Positions 8,857 through 16,718 of a stretch of DNA of 37,809 nucleotides are shown here, one piece after another (positions within the stretch are counted from its first letter, which is position 1; every line of letters begins with the position of its first letter). This DNA is from an uncultured bacterium (GTDB lineage: Bacteria; Pseudomonadota; Alphaproteobacteria; Sphingomonadales; Sphingomonadaceae): the NCBI GenBank assembly GCA_903884945.1, contig CAISGR010000082.1, forward strand, positions 1-37,809, in the 5' to 3' direction. The notes under the pieces were generated by a model. It did not search any database. It was not told the origin of the DNA and saw nothing but the letters and a program-made list of their open reading frames with translations. Both the position numbers and the translations under genes were made by a program.

Positions 8857-10266
8857 ATGAAACCGCGACGATTGCAGGACAGGACGTACTTCGCGCTGCT
8901 GGCGGCGCTGATGCTGGCTGCGCTGGCCACCACCATGGCCGCCTATTGGCCCGGGCTGATGACCTGGGATGCGATCCGGCAATATGGCCAGGCGATAGAC
9001 GGCGACTTCGACGACTGGCACCCCCCCGCGATGGAATGGCTGTGGCGCCAGCTGATGCCGATCCATGACGGGCCGGCGCCGATGCTGGTGCTGCAGCTGC
9101 TGTTCTACTGGAGCGGTTTTGCCGGGCTGGCCGCGTGGGCGCTGTCCCGGCAGCGGCGCGGGCTGGCCGCGGCGCTGGCGGCGTGCGGCCTGCTCCCGCT
9201 GGCAATGGCCCTGATGGGCGCGGTGCTGAAGGACTGCCTGATGGCGGCGCTGCTGGTCTGCGTGACCGCCGCGCTGTTCTGGAGTGACGGGGCGGCACGG
9301 CCGCGGCTGCGCACCGCGCTGCGCATCGCGGGGATCATATTGCTGCTCGCCGCGGCGACGCTGCGCTTCAATGCGTTCTGCGCCTGCCTGCCGCTGTTCG
9401 TCGCGCTGCTGCCGGCTAGCTGGACCAGGGGTCCGATCCGGCTCGCCGGATCCGCCATCATCGCGACCGCGCTGCTGATGGGGGCGATGCCGCTCGCCAA
9501 CCGGCTGATCGGCGCCGAGAAGAGCGGCGTCGAGCTGTCGCTGGTGATCTTCGACCTGGGCGGCATCACCGAGCAGAGCGGCGTGAACCAGTTTCCCGAG
9601 ATGGGCGTGACCGATCCGGTCGCGGCCAATCACCGCTGCTACACGCCGGTGAAGTGGGACAGCTATTCCTTCTGGGTCGATCCGCTGTGCCCGCTCGGCT
9701 TCGATCCGTTCCGCGCGGTGGTGCAGCAGCGGCACCTGAGCCCGTACCGCCTGTGGATCGGCGCGATCCTGGCGCATCCGATCGCCTATGCGGAGCACCG
9801 GCTGCGGCATTTCAACATCAACACGCGCTTCCTGGTGCATGACGAGATCGAACGGCCGGTGCAGATCGAATCCGCGCCGAACGACTGGCACTATGGCGTA
9901 CGCCCGAGCGGGCTGCTGAGCGTGATCGACCGGCTGGCGACGCTGAGCGCGGCAACGCCGATCGGCTGGCCGATCACCTGGCTGGCGCTGGCGCTCGGCG
10001 CGCTGATCGCGAGCCCCTGGCTGCCCTCGCGCCGGCTGATCGTTCCACTGGCGCTCTCGGCCTTGCTCTACGGCCTCGGCTATGGCGTGTTCAGCGTGGC
10101 GGCGGAGCTGCGCTATCATCTGTGGACGATGATCGGCGGGCTGATCGCGAGCGTGCTGGTGGCGGGCGACCTCGCCGCCCTGCCCGCCACGCCGTGGCGA
10201 CGGCTAGGCTGGGCCTATGCGCCCGCCGCGCTGGTGCTGGTGCTGGCGATCGCCTGGCGGGTGTAG
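8857..10266 (+). CDS. Polytopic membrane protein, possible GT-C-fold glycosyltransferase
   Basis: A 469-residue integral membrane protein with about ten hydrophobic segments. After the first helix comes YWPGLMTWDAIRQYGQA and then FDDWHPPAMEWLW; the spacing of an acidic residue in the first extracytoplasmic loop followed by D-x-HPP resembles GT-C transferases such as Pmt/ArnT-like proteins and DUF6020-like proteins. These use polyprenyl-phosphate sugars outside the inner membrane. The long soluble loop around residues 225-330 holds two of its cysteines. ATG 8857 has an AGGGG site nearby. The gene stands alone, divergent from the hybrid kinase. The enzymatic role is an inference from motif layout only; it could equally be a conserved protein of unknown function. 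Confidence 0.8.
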   Translation: MKPRRLQDRTYFALLAALMLAALATTMAAYWPGLMTWDAIRQYGQAIDGDFDDWHPPAMEWLWRQLMPIHDGPAPMLVLQLLFYWSGFAGLAAWALSRQRRGLAAALAACGLLPLAMALMGAVLKDCLMAALLVCVTAALFWSDGAARPRLRTALRIAGIILLLAAATLRFNAFCACLPLFVALLPASWTRGPIRLAGSAIIATALLMGAMPLANRLIGAEKSGVELSLVIFDLGGITEQSGVNQFPEMGVTDPVAANHRCYTPVKWDSYSFWVDPLCPLGFDPFRAVVQQRHLSPYRLWIGAILAHPIAYAEHRLRHFNINTRFLVHDEIERPVQIESAPNDWHYGVRPSGLLSVIDRLATLSAATPIGWPITWLALALGALIASPWLPSRRLIVPLALSALLYGLGYGVFSVAAELRYHLWTMIGGLIASVLVAGDLAALPATPWRRLGWAYAPAALVLVLAIAWRV

Positions 10267-10304
10267 CCGCCGGGGTATCCGAAGCCTTGATAAATCCCGG
10301 CGGC
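10266..10304 (+). other. 9-bp-arm inverted repeat after the membrane-protein gene
   Basis: GCCGCCGGG and its exact complement are separated by 21 nt, starting at the stop codon of the preceding gene. No T-tract follows. It may be a transcript-end structure or the first element of the leader in front of rtcB. Confidence 0.4.
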
Positions 10305-10364
10305 GCACGTAAAGGCGCGCTCGTCGAAACCGACCTTGTTCCTCGATCCGGAAAGGAGTGCTCC

Positions 10365-10466
10365 ATGCGAACCGCAACTGCAAACAGCTCGATCACTCTC
10401 ATCTTCCGCAGTGTTCAGGAACAAGTTGCATGGGCAAGCCCCGTAACGGCGATCACGATCGCCTGA
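10365..10466 (+). CDS. Candidate 33-residue leader ORF upstream of rtcB
   Basis: Small ORF with a strong AAGGAG ribosome site 6 to 7 nt before its ATG. The peptide is unrecognised and hydrophobic-neutral. It ends 8 nt before a GC hairpin followed by TTTT, and rtcB follows in the same frame 114 nt later. Third-position GC is lower than in neighbouring genes, so it is more like a leader peptide than a conserved protein. A second, overlapping ORF (10430-10591) competes with this reading. It is described mainly because of the ribosome site and the downstream hairpin. Confidence 0.35.
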   Translation: MRTATANSSITLIFRSVQEQVAWASPVTAITIA

Positions 10467-10591
10467 TTGATTTCCGCAGCCGCACGGCTGCGCCGGTTTT
10501 CGTCTTTCGCTGCAATGCCCCGGCACCGGGCCGGCGGCCGACCGCGCGTCTCGCCATCCTCGCTTGGGGGGAGGCTTGTCATGCGCGCTGA
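10430..10591 (+). CDS. Candidate 53-residue ORF overlapping the rtcB start
   Basis: An ORF in a different frame from the 33-residue leader. ATG 10430 has an AGGAA site about 9 nt upstream. The product is basic, with two cysteines, and is not recognised. Its TGA at 10589-10591 lies 11 nt inside rtcB (ATG 10581), an arrangement that often signals translational coupling. Codon use has somewhat lower third-position GC than nearby genes. It could be a real short protein, a chance frame, or part of the leader. Confidence 0.3.
   Translation: MGKPRNGDHDRLIDFRSRTAAPVFVFRCNAPAPGRRPTARLAILAWGEACHAR
10475..10500 (+). terminator. Terminator/attenuator-like hairpin upstream of rtcB
   Basis: Perfect 7-bp arms CGCAGCC/GGCTGCG with a GCAC loop (10475-10492), followed after 4 nt by TTTT and then a T-rich CGTCTTT. 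It lies between the 33-residue ORF and rtcB. The T-run is short, so termination would be partial. If real, it could attenuate transcription into rtcB-prfH. Confidence 0.4.
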
Positions 10592-11699
10592 CAGGATCGC
10601 GGCCAGCGTAGACCTCATCGCCTCGGCCGACAGCTGGATCGAGCAGGCGGCAATCGACCAGCTCCGCCAGACCGCTACGCTGGAAGGGATCGACCGAGTG
10701 GTCGGCCTGCCGGATCTCCATGCCGGGCGCGGCATCGCAGTGGGCGCTGCCTTCTGGTCGCGCACCCATGTGTTTCCGCATCTGGTCGGCAACGATATCG
10801 GCTGCGGGATGGGGCTGTGGGCGACCGGAACGGCCGTCCGCCGCTTCCGGCTCGATGCCGCCGACCGCAAGCTGCACGGGCTGGAGACGCCCTGGCCGGG
10901 CGATGCCGCGGCGCGGCTGGCCGAGGCGGGGCTGTCGCCGGCACTGCCGGGCGAGGCGCTCGGCAGCATCGGCGGCGGCAATCATTTCGCCGAGCTGCTC
11001 GCGGTCGATACCGTGCTCGACGTGCCCGGGCTCACCACGCTCGGCATCGACCGGGGCTGCGTCCAGCTAATGGTGCATAGCGGTTCGCGCGGACTCGGCG
11101 ACGCGATCCTCGAGCGACACCTCGCGCAGCGCAACGTGCAGTCGCTGCGTGCCGGCACCGAGGCCTGCGACGCCTATCTGGCCGAGCATCACGCGGCGCT
11201 GCGCTGGGCGATGCTCAACCGCGCGGTCATCGCCGAGCGCTTCTTCGAACGGCTCGGCATGAAGGGCAAGCGGGTGCTCGACATCTGCCACAACAGCGTG
11301 ACGCCGTGGGACGGGGGCTGGCTGCACCGCAAGGGCGCAGCCCCGGCGGACAAGGGCGTGATCGTCGTGCCCGGATCGCGCGGCGACCTGACCTGGCTGG
11401 TGCGGCCGCGGCCCGAGCATGCCGATCGCGCACTGCAATCGCTGGCGCACGGCGCGGGGCGGAAATGGAGCCGGAGCGAGGCGCGCGCGAAGCTCGACCG
11501 GCGCTTCAGCATCGCCGATCTCGAGCGCACCAGGCTGGGCAGCCGCGTGATCTGCGAGGATCGCGCGCTGATCTACGAGGAGGCGCCGCAAGCGTACAAG
11601 GATATCACCCAGGTGATCAGCGATCTCGATGCCGCCGGGCTGATCGAGGTCATCGCGACGCTGCGCCCGCTCATCACCTACAAGACGCGCCGCACATGA
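10581..11699 (+). CDS. rtcB: RtcB-family RNA ligase (RtcB2 type, paired with PrfH)
   Basis: GTP- and Mn2+-dependent RNA ligase that joins 2',3'-cyclic phosphate or 3'-phosphate ends to 5'-OH ends, in the cytoplasm. The 372-residue protein shows the family signatures in order: [31 protein letters not shown] (metal-binding Asp/Cys), [22 protein letters not shown], the [18 protein letters not shown] segment with the guanylylated His region, VVPGSRGD and a YKDITQVI tail. ATG 10581 has a strong GGGGGGAGG site 7 nt upstream. Its TGA overlaps the ATG of the PrfH gene. This short RtcB with PrfH next to it matches the RtcB2-PrfH pairing, which has been linked to repair of cleaved ribosomal RNA; no rtcA or rtcR is seen here. 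Confidence 0.95.
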   Translation: MRADRIAASVDLIASADSWIEQAAIDQLRQTATLEGIDRVVGLPDLHAGRGIAVGAAFWSRTHVFPHLVGNDIGCGMGLWATGTAVRRFRLDAADRKLHGLETPWPGDAAARLAEAGLSPALPGEALGSIGGGNHFAELLAVDTVLDVPGLTTLGIDRGCVQLMVHSGSRGLGDAILERHLAQRNVQSLRAGTEACDAYLAEHHAALRWAMLNRAVIAERFFERLGMKGKRVLDICHNSVTPWDGGWLHRKGAAPADKGVIVVPGSRGDLTWLVRPRPEHADRALQSLAHGAGRKWSRSEARAKLDRRFSIADLERTRLGSRVICEDRALIYEEAPQAYKDITQVISDLDAAGLIEVIATLRPLITYKTRRT

Positions 11700-12313
11700 G
11701 CGAGATCATCCTGCACCTCTCGGCCGGGCAGGGGCCGGCGGAATGCGAGTGGGTGGTGGCGCACCTTGCCGCCGCATTCTGCCGGGAAGCGGCGATGGCG
11801 GGTGTCGCCTGCGCGCCGGTCGAGCCGCTTTCCGGGCCATGCCCCTCGATCCTGCTGCGCCTGTCCGGCGCGGGCAGCGATGGCTTCGCAACGGCGCGGA
11901 CGGGCACGATCCGCTGGATCGGCACCAGCCCGCTTCGCCCGACGCACAAGCGGAAGAACTGGTTCGTCGGGGTGGCGCGCGTGCCGGAGCCGGAAGACGT
12001 GCCCGACTTCCGCGAGACGGACATCATCTACCAGACGCTCCGGGCCTCGGGACCGGGCGGCCAGCACGTCAACACCACCGACAGCGCGGTGCGCGCGACG
12101 CACGGGCCGACCGGGCTGGCCACGGTTTCGCAGGAGCAGCGCTCGCAATTCGCCAACCGGAAGATCGCACGACTGAAGCTGGCGATGCTGTTCGAAGCGC
12201 TGCGCCGCGAGGGAATGGCAGGCGGCAAGCGGGCGCTGTGGCAGCAGAACCGGGAGCTGGAGCGCGGCAACGCGGTGCGGGTTTACGAGGGAGTGGCGTT
12301 TGCGCCGCGATAG
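11696..12313 (+). CDS. prfH: Peptide chain release factor-like protein PrfH
   Basis: A 205-residue class I release-factor homologue. The GGQ catalytic motif (residues 121-123, in GPGGQHVN) would trigger peptidyl-tRNA hydrolysis. After it come the basic [16 protein letters not shown] stretch and a short C-terminal tail. It lacks the full-length stop-codon recognition domain of RF1/RF2, and the N-terminal part is short, as expected for PrfH. The ATG overlaps the rtcB stop (ATGA), so the two proteins are made together. From known RtcB2-PrfH pairs, the likely role is to release nascent chains from ribosomes with damaged RNA so that RtcB can reseal them; that role is not shown by the sequence itself. 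Confidence 0.93.
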   Translation: MSEIILHLSAGQGPAECEWVVAHLAAAFCREAAMAGVACAPVEPLSGPCPSILLRLSGAGSDGFATARTGTIRWIGTSPLRPTHKRKNWFVGVARVPEPEDVPDFRETDIIYQTLRASGPGGQHVNTTDSAVRATHGPTGLATVSQEQRSQFANRKIARLKLAMLFEALRREGMAGGKRALWQQNRELERGNAVRVYEGVAFAPR

Positions 12314-12385
12314 GCCGCTTCGGGCGCAAATTGCCAACGGCGCGCAAACGCGCAACACTCCCGGCAAAAGAACAGGGAGAGCGCG

Positions 12386-13615
12386 TTGGTCTATCTCTTG
12401 GGGGGCTGGCAGAGCGACTTCGCGCGGAACTGGAGCCGCGAGGGGATCGATATCGCGGATGCCTTTGCCGACACGGTGAAGCATGGGCTCGCGGCGGCCG
12501 CGCTCGATGCGGGCGAGATTGAGACGGGGCATGTCGGCAATTTCACCGCCGAACTGTTCGCGGGGCAGGGATTGCTCGGCGGGTTCTTCGGGCTGGTCGA
12601 CCCCGCCTGGGACGGCTTGCCCACCGCCCGACACGAGGCGGCGTGCGCGTCGGGCAGCGTCGCGCTGCTGGCGGCGACGGCGGAGATCGAGGCGGGACGC
12701 TACGACCTCGCCTGTGTCGTCGGGATCGAGCAGATGCGCAACGTGCCCGGCAGGATCGCCGCACAGCATCTCGGCGCGGCGGCGTGGAACGGGCATGAAT
12801 ATGGCGATGCGGAATTCGTCTGGCCGCGCGTCTTTTCCGATCTCGCGGCGGAATATGACCGGCGGCACGGCCTGCGCTACGCCCATCTGATGCGCATCGC
12901 CGAGATCAATTTCGGCAATGCGAAGCGCAATCCCAATGCGCAGACGCGCGGGCATCTCTTCTCGCCGGCCAGCTTCACCGAAGACGATGCGGCCAACCCG
13001 GTGGTCGAGGGGCGGACGCGCAAGATGGACTGCGGACAGGTTACCGACGGGGCCGCGGTGCTGTTCCTCGCCTCGCCGGCGCGCGCGGCCGACTATGCCC
13101 GCAAGCGCGGCGTGCCGCTGGAGAGCCTCGCCCGGATCAGCGGCTGGGGGCATCGCTCCGCGCCGATCCCCTATGCGGCCAAGGTGAAGGCAAGCGCCGA
13201 CGGGCGCTATGTCTTCCCGCAGGTGCGACGCGCGATCCTCGACGCCCGGGCGCGGGCCGGGGTGCCGGACGTGGCGGCGATCGACGCGATCGAAACGCAT
13301 GACTGCTTCACCGCCCCCGAATATATGGCGATCGACCATCTCGGCCTGACCGAGCCGGGAGAGTCCTGGCGGGCGATCGAGGACGGGTCGATCGAGCTCG
13401 GCGGGCGGCTGCCGGTCAACCCGTCCGGCGGCTTGATCGGGCTCGGCCATCCGGTCGGCGCGACGGGGGTGCGGATGCTGCTCGATGCAGTGAAGCAGGT
13501 GACGGGAAGCGCGGGCGCCTATCAGGTCGAGGGCGCGCGGCGCGTGCAGACGCTCAATATCGGCGGATCGACCACCACCACCGTGAGCTTCATCGTGGAA
13601 AGGGATGCGGCATGA
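12386..13615 (+). CDS. Thiolase family protein (acetyl-CoA acetyltransferase-like)
   Basis: A 409-residue member of the thiolase superfamily, which condenses or cleaves acyl-CoA. The nucleophilic Cys is in HEAACASGSVALL and the active-site His in NPSGGLIGLGHPVGATGV. The usual C-terminal CxG motif is replaced by LNIGGSTTTT, as in SCP2-type/thiolase-like proteins, so condensing activity is uncertain. The start is a TTG at 12386 with AGGGAGAG 4 nt upstream; no better in-frame ATG is nearby. The stop overlaps the ATG of the DUF1295 gene. Roles in fatty-acid, sterol or polyketide-like metabolism are possible. Confidence 0.9.
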   Translation: MVYLLGGWQSDFARNWSREGIDIADAFADTVKHGLAAAALDAGEIETGHVGNFTAELFAGQGLLGGFFGLVDPAWDGLPTARHEAACASGSVALLAATAEIEAGRYDLACVVGIEQMRNVPGRIAAQHLGAAAWNGHEYGDAEFVWPRVFSDLAAEYDRRHGLRYAHLMRIAEINFGNAKRNPNAQTRGHLFSPASFTEDDAANPVVEGRTRKMDCGQVTDGAAVLFLASPARAADYARKRGVPLESLARISGWGHRSAPIPYAAKVKASADGRYVFPQVRRAILDARARAGVPDVAAIDAIETHDCFTAPEYMAIDHLGLTEPGESWRAIEDGSIELGGRLPVNPSGGLIGLGHPVGATGVRMLLDAVKQVTGSAGAYQVEGARRVQTLNIGGSTTTTVSFIVERDAA

Positions 13616-14403
13616 GTGTGATTGCGCTGCTGGAAACCAACGCGATACTGCTGGTGGCGCTGTTCCTGCTGCTGTGGCTGATCTGCCTGGAGACGCGCGA
13701 CGTGACGCCGATCGACAGCATGTGGGCGTTCGGCATGGTGTTCCTCGCTGCGGCGAGCTTCGCCCAGACCGGTGGCGAGCCGGGGCGCAAGGCGCTGCTG
13801 CTTGGACTGTGCACGCTCTGGGGCGTGCGGCTCGGCCTGTATCTCTTGTGGCGCTGGCGCAGCCATGGAGCCGACCTGCGCTACAAGCGGATGTTCGCCA
13901 AGGCCAAGGAATCCAAGGGCTGGGGCTTCGCCACGGCCTCGCTACTGCTGGTCTTCGCGACCCAGGCACCGCTGCTGTTCGTGGTCTGCCTGCCCGTGCA
14001 GCTCGGACAGATCGATGCCGCCCCGCCGGTCGGGATCCTGGGCGTGGCGGGGGCGGCCGTCGCGCTGGTCGGGATCGCCTTCGAGAGCATCGGCGACTGG
14101 CAACTCGTGCGTTTCCGGCGCAACCCCGCAAATGCCGGCAAGGTGCTCATGACGGGACTGTGGCGCTATACGCGACATCCCAATTATTTCGGCGACGCCT
14201 GCACCTGGTGGGGGCTGTACCTGATCGCCGCCGAGAGCGGGACGGGGCTCTGGGCGCTGCCCGGGCCGGCACTGCTCACCTGGACGCTGATGAAATGGTC
14301 GGGCGCGCCGACGATCGAGGGGCGGCTGCGACGCAAGAAGCCGGGCTATGCCGATTATGTGCGGCGGACATCAGGCTTTCTGCCGTGGTGGCCCAAGCCG
14401 TGA
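13612..14403 (+). CDS. DUF1295 membrane protein (steroid reductase/isoprenylcysteine methyltransferase-like)
   Basis: A 263-residue integral membrane protein with about six hydrophobic segments. The C-terminal signature GLWRYTRHPNYFGDACTWWGLYL is the hallmark of the DUF1295/ICMT/steroid 5-alpha-reductase superfamily and likely binds S-adenosylmethionine or NADPH. PIDSMWAFG near the N-terminus is also typical of DUF1295. It begins inside the thiolase stop (ATGA), so both probably serve one lipid or isoprenoid pathway; that link is inferred from coupling. The reaction is unknown. Confidence 0.88.
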   Translation: MSVIALLETNAILLVALFLLLWLICLETRDVTPIDSMWAFGMVFLAAASFAQTGGEPGRKALLLGLCTLWGVRLGLYLLWRWRSHGADLRYKRMFAKAKESKGWGFATASLLLVFATQAPLLFVVCLPVQLGQIDAAPPVGILGVAGAAVALVGIAFESIGDWQLVRFRRNPANAGKVLMTGLWRYTRHPNYFGDACTWWGLYLIAAESGTGLWALPGPALLTWTLMKWSGAPTIEGRLRRKKPGYADYVRRTSGFLPWWPKP

Positions 14404-14474
14404 TTCCAGCACCCATCCGGGCGCGCGGAAGCGCATGGCGCGGACAAGCCATGCGGCCGAACCGTCGCCGCACC

Positions 14475-14501
14475 CCTCCCTCTCCCACCGAGAGAGGGAG
14501 G
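14475..14501. terminator. Bidirectional terminator between convergent genes
   Basis: Perfect 10-bp arms CCTCCCTCTC and GAGAGGGAGG around a 7-nt loop, in the 100-nt gap between the DUF1295 gene and the convergent carotenoid oxygenase. No long T-tract is present on either side, so it may act with Rho or as an RNA-end stabiliser. Confidence 0.6.
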
Positions 14502-14503
14502 TC

Positions 14504-15964
14504 CTATCGACGCAGCGCGGCGCGATCCGCCCAGTGCGCGTGCGTGCCGCTGCAGATCTTGTGCGGCAGCGCGATGCGGCAGACCGGGCCATCGGAGAAC
14601 CGCTTGCAATCGATCAGCACGCATTCCGACGTGCCGCGATTCTCGTCAGTGATGAAGCTCACCAGATAGCCGTCATCCTCGTCCACCGCGTTCGTGCGCG
14701 GGGCGAAGGGGGCTTCGCTCGCGTAGCGGCCTTCCGGCAGCCTCACCTCCCAGGATTCGCCGGTCTCCAGATCATGCTTGACGAAGCCGTTGAACAGGAA
14801 CCAGCCGGGCTTCGCCGTGGTCGAATAGATGTAGCGGTGCTTTCGCCCCGCGACGCGCTGGTCGATCATGCCGAATTCGAGGAGGCGTTCGTCGAGCCGT
14901 TCCTCGCGCGTCGTTCCGTCCACAAGATTGAAGCGCCAGCGGTGGAGCCTGGGGCGGAAGCTGTGCTCGTCGACATAGGCCATGAGATGGCCGTAGCCAT
15001 CGGCATTCTCGAGCGGGGCGGGCGTGGGATCCTCCTGGAAATAGCCGTCCATCACCACCTCGTCGCCTTCTTCATAGGCATTGAGGAAATGCAGCACATA
15101 GGTGGGCGCCGCCTCGAACCAGCGAATCTCGTCCGGGCTGCCATGCCGCGGGATCAGGCCGAAGCGGGCCGGCAGCCCCTCATGCAGGCGTGCGGCATGG
15201 ATGTCGCGCTTGAGCAGTTCGGCGTCCCAGAAGACAGGCAGGTCGTTCACGATCGACCAATGCTCGCTGAACGTCATGTCGTGCGGCAGCCGCGGCCCGG
15301 GGAGCGGCACCGGGATGTAATGGACCAGCTTTCCGGCGCGATCCACCACGCCATAGTGCATGAACGGCGCGTGCTTCGAATAGTTGAAGAACAGCAATTC
15401 GCCGGTGCGCTCATCGACCTTGGGATGGGCCGAGATGCCGTCGAGCGGCACCCAGGGCGCGATCCCTTCCTGCTCCAGCGTTTCGGGATCGAGCATATAG
15501 GCCTCGCCACACTGATAGAAGGTCGAGAGCGCCTTGCCTGCATGGACGATGACGTCAGTGCTGCTGTTGTCCTTGAGCGACCCGTGCGCACCGAAGCCGG
15601 GACGTTTCGAGGTGCCGGGGCGGTCGGCAAGGCCGCCCCAGAGCGAGCCGCCCGCCTCCTGCTCGGCCTGGAAGCAGCGGGTGCGCACGAAGCGGTTGCG
15701 ATAGTTCGCCGTGCCGCCGCGGAAATCGATCTGGTGGATCATCCCGTCGCCGTCGAACGGGTGATAGCGGCCGAGCGGCTGATGCACCTGGTTTTCGGTA
15801 TTGCGCAGATAGACGCCGTCGATGTCGCCCGGGATCGCGCCCTCGATCACCGCGAGATCGAGCGCCGTCACCTCCTCGTGCAGCGGCGTCCAGGCACCAT
15901 TGAGATAGGGGTGGTTGCTCGGGCGGAGCGAGGCGGGAACGGGCGTGCGGTCGAGGATCTGCAT
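14504..15964 (-). CDS. Carotenoid oxygenase family protein
   Basis: A 486-residue cytosolic iron(II) dioxygenase that cleaves double bonds in carotenoids, apocarotenoids or similar polyenes. The start region has IPGDIDGVYLRNTENQ, matching the family's YLRNGPNP-like box, then FDGDGMIHQIDF. The four iron-ligand histidines are in ISAHPKVD, LPHDMTFS, VLHFLNAY and GTHAHWAD. It lacks the Tyr/Lys pair context of the stilbene-type enzyme at 4180, so it is a separate subfamily nearer to the plant-CCD/apocarotenoid side. ATG 15964 has an AGGA site 9 nt upstream and a clear promoter further up. The substrate is unknown. Confidence 0.9.
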   Translation of the reverse strand: MQILDRTPVPASLRPSNHPYLNGAWTPLHEEVTALDLAVIEGAIPGDIDGVYLRNTENQVHQPLGRYHPFDGDGMIHQIDFRGGTANYRNRFVRTRCFQAEQEAGGSLWGGLADRPGTSKRPGFGAHGSLKDNSSTDVIVHAGKALSTFYQCGEAYMLDPETLEQEGIAPWVPLDGISAHPKVDERTGELLFFNYSKHAPFMHYGVVDRAGKLVHYIPVPLPGPRLPHDMTFSEHWSIVNDLPVFWDAELLKRDIHAARLHEGLPARFGLIPRHGSPDEIRWFEAAPTYVLHFLNAYEEGDEVVMDGYFQEDPTPAPLENADGYGHLMAYVDEHSFRPRLHRWRFNLVDGTTREERLDERLLEFGMIDQRVAGRKHRYIYSTTAKPGWFLFNGFVKHDLETGESWEVRLPEGRYASEAPFAPRTNAVDEDDGYLVSFITDENRGTSECVLIDCKRFSDGPVCRIALPHKICSGTHAHWADRAALRR

Positions 15965-15991
15965 CGGATCGTCCTGGCAGTTTCAGTACAC

Positions 15992-16021
15992 TGCATAGGC
16001 CCGGTCAGGCTGATCAGCCAA
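15992..16021 (-). promoter_or_regulatory. Promoter of the carotenoid oxygenase gene with overlapping palindrome
   Basis: On the minus strand, TTGGCT (16021-16016) and TATGCA (15997-15992) are separated by 18 nt and fit a sigma-70-type -35/-10 pair. A perfect 12-bp palindrome GGCTGATCAGCC (16008-16019) overlaps the -35 and would suit repressor binding. The same TATGCA hexamer occurs at a similar distance upstream of the stilbene dioxygenase. The candidate small ORF downstream of nsrR ends just upstream. Confidence 0.45.
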
Positions 16022-16028
16022 CACCCGG

Positions 16029-16187
16029 CTAGAGGCGCCCCACGAGGTCGCTCAGCAGTGGGCGCAGACGGCGCAGTTCAGCGCGGTGCGCAGCCGAGAG
16101 GGAGGCGAGCAGCGCATCGCCGCGCCCGGGGCCGGACGCGTGATCGGTATCATCGCGCGGCGTGATCTGCTGCAGCCGCGCGCCCAT
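16029..16187 (-). CDS. Candidate 52-residue protein downstream of nsrR
   Basis: Short ORF in the nsrR operon direction, with its ATG 38 nt before the nsrR stop. The product is unrecognised: an N-terminal Thr/Asp/Gly-rich half and a C-terminal amphipathic helix rich in Leu and Arg (HRAELRRLRPLLSDL). Codon third positions are GC-rich like the neighbours. It could be a genuine small protein or a chance frame. No function is proposed. Confidence 0.35.
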   Translation of the reverse strand: MGARLQQITPRDDTDHASGPGRGDALLASLSAAHRAELRRLRPLLSDLVGRL

Positions 16188-16608
16188 TCGCTGCGGGGCG
16201 AGCGACACCGATAAGGCCGGGCCCCGCCTTCAGCAGATCAGCGAGCGAATAGCCGTCGAGCACTGCCAGGAACGCGCGGGAGGCCTCGCCCAGCGCACCC
16301 TGCAGCCCGCAGCGCTGCGCGATCACGCAGGTCGTGCAGTCGGCCAGCTCGAAATCGCCCTCCACCAGCCGCACGACCGCGCCCAGATTGATCTCCGCCG
16401 CCGGGCGCGCGAGCCGCAGGCCGCCGAGGCGACCGCGCGCGCTCGCGAGATACCCGGTCTTGCCGAGGCCGTGGACGACTTTCATCAGATGGTTCTTCGA
16501 GATGGCATAGGCGCTCGCCATCTCCGATATCGAACATAGCCGGTCCGGCCGCTCGGCGAGATAGAGCAGCACGCGAAGCGCGTAATCAGTGTAGCGCCGG
16601 AGCCGCAT
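16150..16608 (-). CDS. nsrR: Rrf2-family nitric-oxide-sensing repressor NsrR
   Basis: A 152-residue winged-helix regulator with an iron-sulfur cluster. The N-terminus (RRYTDYALRVLLYLAERP), the SISEMASAYAISKNHLMKVV recognition region and RGRLGGLRLA wing match NsrR closely. Three cysteines, Cys91, Cys94 and Cys100, form the cluster loop; the C-x2-C spacing is tighter than in E. coli NsrR (C-x4-C-x5-C), which is a small oddity. In the family, NO damage to the cluster lifts repression. ATG 16608 is chosen; an in-frame TTG lies 4 codons upstream. It is divergent from the globin gene, whose upstream dyad matches the NsrR operator, so autoregulation and globin control are likely. Confidence 0.87.
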   Translation of the reverse strand: MRLRRYTDYALRVLLYLAERPDRLCSISEMASAYAISKNHLMKVVHGLGKTGYLASARGRLGGLRLARPAAEINLGAVVRLVEGDFELADCTTCVIAQRCGLQGALGEASRAFLAVLDGYSLADLLKAGPGLIGVARPAANGRAAAADHAAR

Positions 16609-16685
16609 GACGAGACCCAACGATTTCGGGCGACGCCGGGCAATCCGTATCTATCCGTACTGCGATGGCGCACCGGCAACGATAG

Positions 16686-16702
16686 ATGTATCGGATATAC
16701 AT
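16686..16702. promoter_or_regulatory. NsrR-like operator in front of the globin gene
   Basis: Perfect ATGTAT-N5-ATACAT dyad. The arm sequence and spacing equal the ATGYAT-N5-ATRCAT core of the E. coli-type NsrR site. It lies 17 nt before the globin GTG start and about 80 nt before nsrR, in the divergent control region. Confidence 0.7.
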
Positions 16703-16718
16703 GATTGGAGCTGGCATC

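Noticed and set aside
10415..10435. Possible sigma-54 promoter before rtcB
   Set aside because: GG and GC elements are 8 nt apart rather than the required 10, and no RtcR-type activator is present.
11678..14131. A very long minus-strand open frame across prfH, the thiolase and DUF1295 genes
   Set aside because: It is antisense to three well-supported genes, its translation is Arg/Pro/His-rich and shows no domain; a by-product of high GC.
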